A stretch of DNA of 64,000 nucleotides, from assembly GCA_011523365.1 (NCBI GenBank), contig WTGY01000110.1, positions 1 to 64,000 of the forward strand. The letters are read 5' to 3'. Below the pieces are notes generated by a model. It did no database searches. It saw only the letters and a list, made by a program, of their open reading frames with translations, and was not told where the DNA came from. The stretch comes from Caldilineaceae bacterium. Lineage in GTDB: Bacteria > Chloroflexota > Anaerolineae > Caldilineales > Caldilineaceae. This document shows, in pieces, positions 45,366 through 54,994 of the stretch (the first letter of the stretch is position 1; the number at the start of each line of letters is the position of its first letter). A program made the position numbers and the translations under genes.

Positions 45366-48311
45366 TCATTCAAATGGATTCTGAAAGATTTCCAGGTTTT
45401 CCGGGATATGCAGCAGATCTCCCGGCCGCAGGATATAGTATGGCCGAATCGCGTTGGGATTGGCTGCCCGCAGCAGGCTGATTGGGATGTCGTACTTCGC
45501 GGCAATATTTACCCAGGAATCACCTGACTCCACTTCGTGAATCATACTTTCTGCATGAAGCCGAATTGGAATCGCACGGGGCAAAAGCAGGCGCTCACCG
45601 TTCAACGAGCCATTTACATGCAGGTTGGCGTTGCGCAACACGCTTTCAGGCAGACCGTGGGCGCGTGCTAGTCCGGCCCAACTGTCATTTGCTCTCGCGG
45701 TGTAATAGCGCAAATCTGAACAAGAACCCAGTGAAACAGGAATACCTTGTTGCATGCTGTATGAGAGCAGCCTGAACTTTTCCAGTTCTGTGGCGGGAAT
45801 GTACACCAGGTCCTCCCTGTATTCGGGAGGCGGTGTATTCAACCCATCATCGTCCTCGTCAACTTCTATTGGCGGCATCGGAGCGAGAGGCCTACCCACT
45901 GTGGAGTAGCCAGGGGGAAAGGCGAGCCCGACCCAGCTTGAAATCCGGAGCAAGGAACGGGTCTCCGGGGCGCTGTTTGTTCTGCCGCCATTGACCGCCC
46001 CTACTGATTCGTCGACTATACAATAAGACAGGTCCTCAAAATCGCTGGACCGAGCGAAATGGGTCGGCAACGATTTGCCGGTGACCACAGTTCCGGCCAG
46101 CAGACCGTTTCCTCGTGTCTTGCTCAGCCAGCTGGAAGTAAAGTACTCGCCTCCGGTGCGGCAGCGTACGGCCGGCGGGCAGTCAGGAAGTTGGACAACC
46201 GAATCCGGCACGTCGAACGCCCAAAGGTTCGGGTCATCGGGAGCACCGATCAACTCCCTCATTCCCTTGTCAGAGATCACAGCTTCCATGAAGTTGTGCC
46301 AGAGGGGGGCTGCACCGGCGGCGCCGCTATTTCCCCACATGGGGGTACCGTCGCTGTTCCCAGTCCATACACCGGCCACGAGATACTTGGTGAAGCCAAC
46401 GGTCCAGTTGTCCTTGAAGTTGGTTGTCGTTCCTGTTTTCGCAGCCGCAGGACGGCTCAGTTTTAGTCTGCTGTTTGCGCCGAAAGCCGGTTTTCGGGCC
46501 TCGTTGTCGCTCAGAATGTCGGTCAGCTGGAATGCTACGCCTTCAGAGATTATGCGCTTCTGTCTAACAGGGGGCGGCGAACGATAGCGGCCCAGATCAT
46601 CGACCATGAACATTGCGAATTGAGGCGGAGAGTAGAGACCGTCGTTTGCAAAAGTGCGAAATGCATTCGTCAACTCAAGTAGAGACACTTCGCCGGCCCC
46701 GAGAGAAAGGCTCAGGCCGTAGCTGTCCGGTTCTCTCGTAAGACTCGTGATACCGAACTCTTCCGCTTTGGAAACCAGGCGTTCGTTGCCGAGAGATGCC
46801 AGGAGCTTTACGGCCGGCACATTGTAGCTGTTCGCCAGCGCTGTACGCACCGTAACAGGTCCATGGAAAGTCCGGTCGTAGTTCCGGGGACTGTAAAAGT
46901 ACCCCATGCCCACCGGGTAGGCAGTTGGTGTATCCCAGATGACGGTGGCGGGCGATATCAGGTCTTCGGAAAGCGCGGCAGCGTACAGGATGGGCTTGAA
47001 GGAGCTTCCCGGCTGCCTTAAGCTGACAGACAGGTTTACCTGACCGGCATCTTCTTCATTGAAATCGACTCCTCCGACCATGGCCAGGATTTCGCCGGTC
47101 TGCGGCTGAATTGCTACCAGAGCGCCATTTGTCATGCGATAGGCTTCGCCGACCCTGTCGATCCAGGCTTTCAACTCCTGTTCGGCTAGCACTTGCATGG
47201 GCATATCCAGGGAGGTAATGATATGCATACCAGACCGGCGCATCTTCCACCGCCCGTTCTCAATGCCCAGGGCTTCGGCCATCCGTCTCTCCAGAGCCTT
47301 CTCCACATAGAGAACGAAATGGGGCGCCAGGTAGTCCTTTTCTTCGGAGCTGCCGATCAGGAAAATCTCCTCGGCAAATATGGCATTGGCCCTTTCTTGC
47401 GTCAAAAAGTCATGACGAACCAGCAGGTCCAGAACGACGCGTTGCCGTTGTTTGGCGGCTCCGAAGTTACTGAACAGGTCAAACGATGCAGGCTGTTGGG
47501 GCACGCCAGCCAGGATCGTGGCCTCAGCCCAGTTCAGATCGATGGCGCTCTTGCCAAAATAGGTCTGCGCGGCTGCTTCCGGTCCATAGGCCAGGTGACC
47601 GTAGTTGACAAGGTTCAGATAGATCTCAAGCAACTCTTCTTTGTTGAACAGGATCGTCAGATCGTGGGCCAGACCAATTTCGAGAAACTTTCGATCGATC
47701 GTCTGTTCGAATCTTTCCTCTGGTTCAAGGAATAGATTGCGTGCCAGTTGCATAGTGATAGTGCTGGCGCCGGAGGCAATCGATTGGGTCTGCACGTTTT
47801 GAATTGCCGCGCCGACGATGCGACGGCTGTCCACACCGCGATTCGTGAAAAAGGAGGCGTCCTCTGTTGCGATAGTGGCGGAAATCAGAGCGGGTGAAAT
47901 CTGGTCGAGAGTGACCCAAGTGCGCCGCCCTTCCTCAAAGAATTCCGCGAGAAGAACACCGTTGCGATCGTAAACGCGTGTCGTTTCGAAGAGCTTTGGC
48001 AGACTGCCGCTGGGTTGGTACTGCTGCAAGTAATGTTCTACTACCGTCTTTATCGAGCCTTCGGGACGCGGGCCTAACCTGCCAGGTACGAGCTCATCCA
48101 GTGAAGGAGCCTCCATTTGCTCGAATCCGAACGGGATGTTCCCCAGTCCTATCTCCGCCTCTTCAGATTCATCGCCGGAACAGCCCGTTGACAAGAGCAA
48201 GGCCAGCGCGAGGAAACCTGTGATTGCGGCGCGGCGCGCCGTTACGAGCCGCGATGAACTGCACAAGAAATCCGGAAAGAAGTGCAGAAAATTACGTCCG
48301 GACATTGTCAT
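45366..48311 (-). CDS. Class A penicillin-binding protein with C-terminal LysM domains, lipoprotein-type
   Basis: About 981 residues. The signal ends in the lipobox LLLSTGC (near residue 44). GT51 has TIATEDASFF and GASTITMQLARNLF. The transpeptidase has PGSSFKP (about 437), ANSYNVPA (about 499) and AAAKTGTT (about 625). After a Cys-bearing linker come two LysM-like repeats (ARANDSWAGLARAHGLP, about 875-920, and VESGDSWVNIAAKYDIP, about 932-975). I chose the ATG at 48311 because GGAGGG lies 6 nt upstream; the frame extends to 48404 with no ribosome site. After the TGA stop at 45366-45368 the same frame stays open for 67 more codons (to 45162) before TAG; the gap to the next gene otherwise holds nothing. 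Confidence 0.9.
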   Translation of the reverse strand: MTMSGRNFLHFFPDFLCSSSRLVTARRAAITGFLALALLLSTGCSGDESEEAEIGLGNIPFGFEQMEAPSLDELVPGRLGPRPEGSIKTVVEHYLQQYQPSGSLPKLFETTRVYDRNGVLLAEFFEEGRRTWVTLDQISPALISATIATEDASFFTNRGVDSRRIVGAAIQNVQTQSIASGASTITMQLARNLFLEPEERFEQTIDRKFLEIGLAHDLTILFNKEELLEIYLNLVNYGHLAYGPEAAAQTYFGKSAIDLNWAEATILAGVPQQPASFDLFSNFGAAKQRQRVVLDLLVRHDFLTQERANAIFAEEIFLIGSSEEKDYLAPHFVLYVEKALERRMAEALGIENGRWKMRRSGMHIITSLDMPMQVLAEQELKAWIDRVGEAYRMTNGALVAIQPQTGEILAMVGGVDFNEEDAGQVNLSVSLRQPGSSFKPILYAAALSEDLISPATVIWDTPTAYPVGMGYFYSPRNYDRTFHGPVTVRTALANSYNVPAVKLLASLGNERLVSKAEEFGITSLTREPDSYGLSLSLGAGEVSLLELTNAFRTFANDGLYSPPQFAMFMVDDLGRYRSPPPVRQKRIISEGVAFQLTDILSDNEARKPAFGANSRLKLSRPAAAKTGTTTNFKDNWTVGFTKYLVAGVWTGNSDGTPMWGNSGAAGAAPLWHNFMEAVISDKGMRELIGAPDDPNLWAFDVPDSVVQLPDCPPAVRCRTGGEYFTSSWLSKTRGNGLLAGTVVTGKSLPTHFARSSDFEDLSYCIVDESVGAVNGGRTNSAPETRSLLRISSWVGLAFPPGYSTVGRPLAPMPPIEVDEDDDGLNTPPPEYREDLVYIPATELEKFRLLSYSMQQGIPVSLGSCSDLRYYTARANDSWAGLARAHGLPESVLRNANLHVNGSLNGERLLLPRAIPIRLHAESMIHEVESGDSWVNIAAKYDIPISLLRAANPNAIRPYYILRPGDLLHIPENLEIFQNPFE

Positions 48312-48546
48312 ATAGTCCCTCCTGCAGCGGATTGGGCTTCCCAGTCCTCCCGCTACATTAAGCCCTGGATCAGAGGATGTCCCCGCCCGGGTCTTTTTCT
48401 TCATATTTCTTTTGCCCTGCGAAAGAGCACAGTGTCAATCGGGCCTCGAAACGGTTCATGGTGCACAGGTTTCGTGCGCCAATAGGGGAGACGGGTATCT
48501 TACCCGTTCAAGGCGTGAATCATCAGTAACGGGGGCCGTACACCAA

Positions 48547-48555
48547 ATTGTATCA
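48547..48555 (-). promoter_or_regulatory. Extended -10 element upstream of the LysM penicillin-binding protein gene
   Basis: On the minus strand TGATACAAT is a TG-n-TACAAT extended -10. A weak -35 (TTGTAG) lies about 15 bp further upstream. It would give a leader of about 230 nt. The rest of the gap 48312-48659 holds no gene that I can see. Confidence 0.4.
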
Positions 48556-48659
48556 CACCATCAGTTTCTACAAGCGCGAAGATCAGAAAGTGCGCAATAG
48601 AAAAGTCAATCGGCATTTATAGACAGATTGCAATGGTTTCACTTCGGAGTCAAACAGGA

Positions 48660-48681
48660 AAACCGCTCGAATGAGCGGTTT
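48660..48681 (-). terminator. Hairpin terminator after tRNA-Cys
   Basis: Arms AAACCGCTC and GAGCGGTTT with a 4-nt loop. On the minus strand the hairpin is followed by TCCTGTTT. It starts 2 nt past the end of the tRNA. Confidence 0.75.
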
Positions 48682-48682
48682 G

Positions 48683-48755
<73 letters not shown>

Positions 48756-48882
48756 ACAACCTGCAGGAATCAACTCGCAAACGATCGTATCAGTACTGTA
48801 TTGCATTGTCAAATCAGGCAGGTGGGAGTTATTCTTTAGCTAACTATTCCGGACGTGGGAGTTTTCAACGAAGGTCTTTGCA

Positions 48883-49242
48883 ATGGCATTGTCAGACGAA
48901 ATAATCGTTTGCGAACGCTGCGGTGTCACGTTCTTATGGACGGTGGAGGACCAGCGGAAGGGGAGTGATGGACAGAAGCCACCGTCACTTTGCTTAGGAT
49001 GCGGCATTCTTCTGCCTGCTTCAGGTCGGGAACGCGGACTGGTAAAGTGGTACAGCCCAAGCAGAAGCTATGGTTTCATCTCGCGTTCAGACGGGCAGGA
49101 CCTCTTTGCGCACCGGTCCCGCTTCGACGGTGTTGCCCGCCTGCGGCCTGGTGATCTGGTTGAATTCGCGGTCGAGGAGACCGAGAAAGGCGACGCGGCG
49201 GTAGACGTGAGATTGCTTTCCAGACCGCCAAAGGGTGGGTGA
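48883..49242 (+). CDS. Zinc-ribbon plus cold-shock-domain protein
   Basis: A 119-residue protein. Residues about 8-45 have a zinc-ribbon pattern, CERCG and CLGCG, 28 residues apart. Residues about 52-113 are a cold-shock domain (GLVKWYSPSRSYGFI, then DLFAHRS, then DLVEFAVEE), which binds single-stranded nucleic acid. Standard CspA proteins lack the ribbon and are about 70 residues. GAAGG lies 8 nt before the ATG. It probably acts as an RNA chaperone or regulator. It is transcribed divergently from tRNA-Cys. Confidence 0.88.
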   Translation: MALSDEIIVCERCGVTFLWTVEDQRKGSDGQKPPSLCLGCGILLPASGRERGLVKWYSPSRSYGFISRSDGQDLFAHRSRFDGVARLRPGDLVEFAVEETEKGDAAVDVRLLSRPPKGG

Positions 49243-49279
49243 ATGGACCTCCTCTCGCCCGACCGGCAGCGATGCAAGC

Positions 49280-50419
49280 CTAATGTCGGACAGCGGAGGG
49301 GGTAACCGCCAGCTCTGCGAAAAGCTGGTCGTAAGCTTTGGCTACGACAGGCCAGTCAAATCTTTCTCGTACTGCACGGCGAAGAGATGGCGGCGCTGCT
49401 CGGGGCATTTCCAGTCGTCGACGCGCCATTGCGAAGAGGTCTTCTTCGTCAGAATACAGACAGGCTGCGTGCAGGCTGGCAGGAATCAGTTCGGGGTAGC
49501 TGAGACGGTTGGGCAGGAGTGGAAACGCCCCTGCTTGCACCGCTTCCAGAATACTGATGCCGAAGAATTCGTGCTCCGCGGTACTGACGACAAGATCAGC
49601 TTTTTGGAGTAGAGCAAGGTACGCTTCCCTTGATGGCAGGTAACCCCAATGCTCCAGACGATGCGCAAGGCGGTTCGCGGCCTCTTCAAACTCAACCGGG
49701 ATTTTGCGAAAGTTTTCTCCAGCTACCGCCAGTTTGTATTCTTGTCCCGTCTCCTCGAGTCTATATATAAGGTCGAAAAAGCGGTCCGGACGCTTGTCGT
49801 ACTCCCAGCGTTGATTCCACAGTATTAGCGGCGTACCCTGTACTTCTTGCCTCCGATTCACCTCCTGAAAGTCGATGCCGACGGGCAATACCCTTGTTCT
49901 TGACACTACCCGCTCGATCAGTTCCAGGTGATTGTAGTCCGGAAAGTGCTTGAGAAGGTTTGGCAGTTCACCGAACCAACTCCGCCGGTGATAGGCCGAG
50001 TTGAAAACCACCAGGTCGGCGGCAAGCTGGCTCAACCAGTTTATCATGGCGTAGGTGAGATCGGGTTTGTCGCCCGGGCGCCAAGGGTAAGTTAGTTGAT
50101 TCTCATGCATATAGAGGACGGTCCTGGTACGCGCAGGAAGCGTCCCCCTCGTAAGAGCAAGCCACGCGGGAAGATTTGTCATGTCGGTGGCCAGGACGAG
50201 GTCAGGCGGCGGGTCGAGGCGAACTGCGTTCGTCTGGGCGGCCAGCTCTACCGCGCCCCCTTGCATTCGCCACTTCCAGAATCGACCAGGCAGAGTAAAG
50301 AGCTTAACTGAATGACTGCTGTGGGCTTGATAGCCTTCAGCCCATGCTCTGTGGCTTCCCGTGTGGTAGGGGGAGAGGAGCCAGATCGTCAGAGGTTTCG
50401 AAGGGAGAAAGAGCGTCAT
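49280..50419 (-). CDS. tRNA-queuosine alpha-mannosyltransferase-like glycosyltransferase (DUF3524/GTDC1)
   Basis: About 379 residues. The start [18 protein letters not shown] and the [10 protein letters not shown] stretch near residue 105 are the DUF3524 signature of the GTDC1/QTMAN group. The C-half is a GT-B donor domain ([18 protein letters not shown], then the E-containing [21 protein letters not shown]). Characterised members attach mannose to queuosine in tRNA-Asp. Whether this bacterial protein does the same is inference; another nucleotide-sugar transfer is possible. The ATG at 50419 is preferred over the in-frame TTG just before it. Confidence 0.8.
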   Translation of the reverse strand: MTLFLPSKPLTIWLLSPYHTGSHRAWAEGYQAHSSHSVKLFTLPGRFWKWRMQGGAVELAAQTNAVRLDPPPDLVLATDMTNLPAWLALTRGTLPARTRTVLYMHENQLTYPWRPGDKPDLTYAMINWLSQLAADLVVFNSAYHRRSWFGELPNLLKHFPDYNHLELIERVVSRTRVLPVGIDFQEVNRRQEVQGTPLILWNQRWEYDKRPDRFFDLIYRLEETGQEYKLAVAGENFRKIPVEFEEAANRLAHRLEHWGYLPSREAYLALLQKADLVVSTAEHEFFGISILEAVQAGAFPLLPNRLSYPELIPASLHAACLYSDEEDLFAMARRRLEMPRAAPPSLRRAVRERFDWPVVAKAYDQLFAELAVTPSAVRH

Positions 50420-50636
50420 CAATCAGGAGCATGGCTGTTAGCAGAAGACGGCCAATGGCGAATTATGCGGGCGGGCAGGACATTTGTGGCCCAACACATC
50501 GGGAGGTCGACTCCCTGGACGGGAATTCTTGAGTTCAATCAAGACGGGCCTAGGACCTAGCGGGTTGTCTCTTTGCAAGTCGCTAATTCAAGGTACCTTA
50601 ATTGCGAGCTTCTTTCAACCCCCTTTCCGGTAGAGG

Positions 50637-51005
50637 GTGCGTCACAGATTTGGGGTGGGGATAGTCTTGCGGGTAATCCACGGCGGTGGCTGAGATTGTC
50701 TAACGTTATTTGGCGAGAAGAAGTGCAGGCCCCAGGGCCTGGCCTTACGGTGGAGTCCGTCAGTTGTTGAGGGTGCGAGGGCAGGAACAAGGCCGGCACC
50801 TACCGGGATCTGATGGGACAGGCGGGACGCGGTCTGGCTGGACACCTTCGATTAGGCACCTGTTACGGATATCGACACCCGGTCGACTTGGGATGTTGTA
50901 GGAGAGGGGGCGTTGCGGGGGCGGAGCCCCCGCACAAGGGAGGGCCGAATAGGCCCGACCGCCCAGAAAAGCAGTGGTCAGTGATTAGTGGTCAGTTGTC
51001 AGAGA
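50637..51005 (+). repeat. Dispersed repeat, copy C
   Basis: The fullest match to copy A, including the 5' part (GGAGTCCGTC, GAGGGTGCGAG, AAGGCCGGCA, GCTGGACACCTTC, AGGCACCTGTTACG, ATCGACACCCGGTCGA) and the core, with hairpin 1 at 50915-50922 and 50926-50933 and the CAGTGGTCAGTG tail. Sequence to about 51160 aligns with that after copy B. The whole gap 50420-51316 contains no gene; the promoter of the BFN gene lies at its end. Confidence 0.9.
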
Positions 51006-51184
51006 CTGCATTTGGTCTGTATCAGAGTTGATAGCGGACTGGACATGGCTTCGATGCTAGCCGAGGGACGGGAAAGTTCAACCCAATATTGGGATACGTC
51101 TGCGGCAGACGATCATCAGGACACGGGCGGCATCCAGTGCCAGAATATGCCTGATCGGGCGGACCCCGGAATTGAAATTTCACT

Positions 51185-51212
51185 TTGCGGTAAAATGCGC
51201 CTATGCTATAAT
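51185..51212 (+). promoter_or_regulatory. Sigma-70 promoter with extended -10 for the BFN gene
   Basis: TTGCGG (51185-51190), 16 bp, TATAAT (51207-51212), with TG one base before the -10 (TGCTATAAT). It would give a leader of about 98 nt before the ATG at 51317. Confidence 0.75.
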
Positions 51213-51316
51213 CCGAATCGGGCAGGCTGGGAGGCTCAGACTGCTCGGGCCACCTTCGGCGATACAGCGGGAGATTCCCAAGAACGGGTGCAGCATATCG
51301 TGTACAGGAGCAAGGG

Positions 51317-51835
51317 ATGATTGAAGTTGTAATCGACAGCGTGCGCGTAAGTCTGATGTCCCAGCACAGAATTGTAGTACTGCGAGAAGAGAACGGCGAA
51401 AGATATCTCCCCATTTGGATTGGCCCCTTTGAGGCGGATGCGATCACAATACAACTGCAGGGCATCGAGGTTGTGAGGCCGATGACTCATGATCTGCTTC
51501 GCCAGATCACTGAATCACTTGACGGCGAGATCACACATGTTGTGATAAGCGATCTGCAGAACGAGACCTTTTTCGCCGAGATTGTTCTTGAAGCCAACGG
51601 CGAGTCGTTGGAGATTGACAGCCGGCCCAGCGACGCTGTCGCCTTGGCAGTAAGGGTTGACGTACCCATTTATGTTGCCGAGGAGGTAATGGAGCGGGCC
51701 GGTATGCAGCCGGAAGAGGAGTTAGGCGTACTGGGCCAGGGCACCGATGGCGTCGAGGAGGAGGTCGGAGAAACGAGCGACGAGGATCTCGACGTCTTCC
51801 GTGACTTTATTGAAGGACTCGACATCGACAATTAA
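51317..51835 (+). CDS. Bifunctional nuclease (BFN, DUF151) family protein
   Basis: A 172-residue protein. [43 protein letters not shown] and [11 protein letters not shown] are the BFN-domain signatures (about residues 1-128). Plant BFN proteins act on DNA and RNA; bacterial ones are largely uncharacterised. An acidic C-terminal tail (about 133-172) follows. AGGAG lies 6 nt before the ATG. A strong promoter lies upstream, and dnaB follows after 258 bp. Confidence 0.9.
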   Translation: MIEVVIDSVRVSLMSQHRIVVLREENGERYLPIWIGPFEADAITIQLQGIEVVRPMTHDLLRQITESLDGEITHVVISDLQNETFFAEIVLEANGESLEIDSRPSDAVALAVRVDVPIYVAEEVMERAGMQPEEELGVLGQGTDGVEEEVGETSDEDLDVFRDFIEGLDIDN

Positions 51836-51854
51836 GGGGGCCTGGTAGAGGGAT

Positions 51855-51884
51855 CCGCCGTCCACAGCCAAGGTGGACCGGCGG
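51855..51884 (+). other. Strong hairpin after the BFN gene
   Basis: CCGCC-GTCCAC and GTGGAC-C-GGCGG pair with one bulge around AGCCAAG. No T-run follows, so it is a possible mRNA 3' stabiliser or a weak terminator rather than a standard one. The rest of 51836-52093 holds nothing that I recognise. Confidence 0.4.
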
Positions 51885-52093
51885 AGGTGGACAGGGGCTG
51901 CGCAATCGCAACAGAAGGGATCTAAAGCAGCGGCGGGGTCGCAACCAAGCGGTTCTCGCCGTTTTTGTCTCTCCCGCAACTGCCAATCTCCATTTCTTCC
52001 ACAAAGTGATTGTAACTGGCCGCCGGAATGGTAGTTTGACAGGTATGGCCATAGCTGAGCCCGGACAGCAGGATCCTTACCTAAAGTACTCCG

Positions 52094-54070
52094 ATGAGCG
52101 AAACAGTTGAAGCAACCGTCAAGACGACACCGGCCAATGTGGAAGCTGAGCAGGCCGTGCTCGGCTCCTTGTTGATCGATCCTGATGCGATTATTAAGGT
52201 GTCTACCACTCTCCAAGACGGAGACTTCTATCGCGAGCCGCATCAGTGGATCTTCAGAGCCTTGTTGGCACTGCACGAGAGGCGTGAACCGGCCGACTTC
52301 GTCACTCTTGTCGACGAACTGGAAAGAAACGAGCAACTAGAGGAGATCGGTGGGCCCGCCTACATCACGCAGCTGATAAACAGCACGCCGACCGCCATCT
52401 ATGTAGACCACTACGCGCGAATCGTTGAGCGCACGGCCACGCTGCGACGACTAATCGGCGCGGCCAATCAGATCGCCGAGCTCGCCTATGACGAGAGCCA
52501 CGATGTCAACGAAGTTGTCGACAGAGCGGAGGCGATAATCTTCGGCGTTAGCGAGAGCCGCATTCACCGAGACCTGACCCCGGTTGCGCGCGTGTTGGAC
52601 GAAGTCGTTGACCAGATCGACTTTCTGGCCCGCAATCAGAACAGGATGATGGGGGTCCCCACGGGATTTATTCTGCTTGACAAGATGCTCGGCGGCTTCC
52701 AAAAGAGTGATTTGATAATCGTTGCCGGGCGCCCAGGGATGGGCAAATCCAGTTTGGGACTGTCAATTGCGCAGAATGCCGCCCGCCGATACGACGCCCG
52801 CGTTGCCATATTCAGCCTGGAGATGAGCAGCGAGCAGGTTGTTCAGCGACTTCTTTCAATCGAGACCGCCATCGACAGCCATCGCTTGCGGATGGGTCAG
52901 ATCGATGAGGAAGAGTGGCCGATCCTGGTCGAGGCAGCCAACACGCTGGCCGGAACCAACATATTTATTGACGACACGCCCAGTGCGTCTGTATTGGAGA
53001 TCCGTACCAAGGCGCGCCGGCTCTACGCCGAACGCGGTATCGACCTGATCGTTGTCGACTATATGCAGCTGATGTCTGGCGGAGGAAGTGGTCCGCGCGG
53101 CGAAAACCGTCAGCAGGAGATCAGTTTTATCAGTCGCTCGCTCAAAGGGCTGGCCCGAGAACTGAATGTACCCGTAATCGCCCTGAGTCAGCTCAGCAGG
53201 GCCGTGGAGACGCGTGCGAACAACAAGCCGGTACTTTCCGATCTGCGCGAAAGTGGTTGCCTTAGCGGGGATACTCTGGTCTATCTTCCCGAACTGGGAA
53301 TGTCGTGCCCGATTCGGGAGCTCGCGCAACGCGAGGGGTTCCAAATTGCCGCGCTCGATCAGGCGGACGGCGGAATGGTAGCCGCCAGAGTCAGCAACGC
53401 CTTTTGCACCGGAATCAGTTCGGTATTCCGTATCACGACAAAGGCGGGCAGAACGATAAGAGCGACTGCCAATCACAAATTCCTTACTGAGTACGGATGG
53501 AAACGCCTGGACAAATTATGCGTTGAAGAGTACATCGCCACGACAGACGCGAGTTCTCTGCGGACGGTCGCTCCAGAGTCTGAAAGGTCAGCCGGGAACT
53601 CCGTTGAACTTCCTTTGCTTCCTGCCGGCCTGACAGCGTCCCTCCAGACTGGAGAAGTGACAGGGGCGCCCCGGGGACGGCTACAAGAGGACGAATGCAA
53701 GGCAACTTCTTTTGTTGTCTCAAGTGCTGCCGCAAGCGAGAAGACTATCGCTAGTGAGGTACATTGGGACCAGGTCGTTCAAATTCGGGCCGATGGTGTC
53801 GAAGAGGTCTACGACCTTACTGTGCCGGCCTATCACAACTTCGCTGCCAACAGCTTCATTGTCCATAATTCGATTGAACAGGATGCCGACGTTGTTATCT
53901 TTGTTTATCGAGAAGACTATTATAATGAAGAGAGTGAACAACAGAATATCGCCGATCTGATGGTCGCCAAGCACCGCCACGGTACGACCGGAACGGTCAG
54001 TCTGTACTTCCGCAAGGAACTTACCCAGTTCAGAGATCTGGAGTTGCGGCGTGAGGACCTGGACTATTGA
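52094..54070 (+). CDS. dnaB: Replicative DNA helicase DnaB with an in-frame intein
   Basis: A 658-residue precursor. After removal of the 204-residue intein (389-592) the product is 454 residues, the normal DnaB length. The N-terminal domain begins [18 protein letters not shown]. Walker A is GRPGMGKSS (about 211-219), Walker B is [11 protein letters not shown], and the C-extein starts [15 protein letters not shown]. The helicase unwinds DNA ahead of the replication fork. The intein interrupts RESG/SIEQD, a well-known DnaB intein site next to the ATPase motif. It is followed by DnaD-like and DnaI-like loader genes, probably in one transcript. Confidence 0.96.
   Translation: MSETVEATVKTTPANVEAEQAVLGSLLIDPDAIIKVSTTLQDGDFYREPHQWIFRALLALHERREPADFVTLVDELERNEQLEEIGGPAYITQLINSTPTAIYVDHYARIVERTATLRRLIGAANQIAELAYDESHDVNEVVDRAEAIIFGVSESRIHRDLTPVARVLDEVVDQIDFLARNQNRMMGVPTGFILLDKMLGGFQKSDLIIVAGRPGMGKSSLGLSIAQNAARRYDARVAIFSLEMSSEQVVQRLLSIETAIDSHRLRMGQIDEEEWPILVEAANTLAGTNIFIDDTPSASVLEIRTKARRLYAERGIDLIVVDYMQLMSGGGSGPRGENRQQEISFISRSLKGLARELNVPVIALSQLSRAVETRANNKPVLSDLRESGCLSGDTLVYLPELGMSCPIRELAQREGFQIAALDQADGGMVAARVSNAFCTGISSVFRITTKAGRTIRATANHKFLTEYGWKRLDKLCVEEYIATTDASSLRTVAPESERSAGNSVELPLLPAGLTASLQTGEVTGAPRGRLQEDECKATSFVVSSAAASEKTIASEVHWDQVVQIRADGVEEVYDLTVPAYHNFAANSFIVHNSIEQDADVVIFVYREDYYNEESEQQNIADLMVAKHRHGTTGTVSLYFRKELTQFRDLELRREDLDY
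53258..53869 (+). mobile_element. Mini-intein in DnaB (204 residues)
   Basis: Starts with Cys ([10 protein letters not shown], block A), has block [13 protein letters not shown], block [20 protein letters not shown] and block G FIVHN followed by Ser of the extein. All residues needed for splicing (Cys1, the block B His, the His-Asn end and Ser+1) are present. The middle (about residues 100-165 of the intein) is low-complexity and lacks LAGLIDADG homing-endonuclease motifs, so it should splice but not move itself. It occupies the same site as the Synechocystis DnaB intein and is similar to it at both ends. Confidence 0.95.
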
Positions 54071-54244
54071 CAGGCGACTCCAGCGAAACGCTTTTGGGAT
54101 GTACCTATTTCACCGTGAAGGCTGGTTGCACACGGATTGCGTTCATATCTGGATGGCTTGTGCAAGTCGCACAGAAGAATAGCCATCAGAACCCTGGATT
54201 ACGCATACAGATGTCGCAAGTTTCAGAATGAATGAAGGTTCCTC

Positions 54245-54994
54245 GTGGGAGATGTTGTGACACGACAGCTGCCCGGTTTTGTCGGTTTCCCTGACCAAGA
54301 TATGCAGGCGGTCGTCGTGCCAGACCTGTTTTTTGTGGACCTGCTCCCGCAGATCGACGACCTGGCGGAACTGAAGCTGACCGTCTACTTTTTCTGGCTA
54401 TTGAACGAACAGGAAGGGACGCTGCGGTTTGTGCGCGGGGATGACCTGCGCGACGACGAAACGCTGTTAGAGGGCCTGAGCCTAGAAAACGAGCTGCGCA
54501 GTTCCCTAGATGTGCTCGAAGACGCGCTTCAGCGAGCGGTTGCCCGAAACACGCTAATCCGCATGGACGTCGATACAGGTCAAACGGGCGGGGTGAAACG
54601 CCAGAACGGCCATGGCGGGCAAAGCAAGGAGGTCTCAAGTCAAGGTGAATGTGAACCTTCAGTGGAGGACTGGTACTTCCTGAATACGGCTAAGGGACGG
54701 CAGTCGGTAGCCGCAATCCGCCAGGACCGGTTGGCAGAGCTGAGAAGGGTAGTGCCGGTTGAAGCCCGGATCCACGTTGAGCGACCGAACATATTTGTAT
54801 TGTACGAACAGAACATCGGACTGATGACAGCCTTTATCGCCGACCAACTCAGGGACCTTGAGAAGAGCTATCCTCCCGAATGGATTACCGAAGCCATGGA
54901 GATCGCACTGCTCAACAACAAGCGCCACCTGAACTACATACGGGGGATACTGAGAAGGTGGGAGACGGAGGGCAAAGACGAAGGCTATGGATGA
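54245..54994 (+). CDS. DnaD-domain protein, putative helicase-loading factor
   Basis: A 249-residue protein. The C-terminal part (about 180-245) matches the DnaD/DnaB_2 domain: [47 protein letters not shown]. The N-terminal part (about 1-115) is a helical, possibly winged-helix region ([16 protein letters not shown]). In Firmicutes, DnaD-like proteins bring DnaB and its loader to the origin. The GTG at 54245 has GAAGG 7 nt upstream. It overlaps the following loader ATPase by 8 bp, so the two are probably made together. It follows dnaB by 174 bp. Confidence 0.87.
   Translation: MGDVVTRQLPGFVGFPDQDMQAVVVPDLFFVDLLPQIDDLAELKLTVYFFWLLNEQEGTLRFVRGDDLRDDETLLEGLSLENELRSSLDVLEDALQRAVARNTLIRMDVDTGQTGGVKRQNGHGGQSKEVSSQGECEPSVEDWYFLNTAKGRQSVAAIRQDRLAELRRVVPVEARIHVERPNIFVLYEQNIGLMTAFIADQLRDLEKSYPPEWITEAMEIALLNNKRHLNYIRGILRRWETEGKDEGYG

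Noticed and set aside
42235-48311. Two penicillin-binding proteins as one gene split by a frameshift
   Set aside because: Each has complete GT51 and transpeptidase domains and its own lipobox, so they are paralogues and not fragments.
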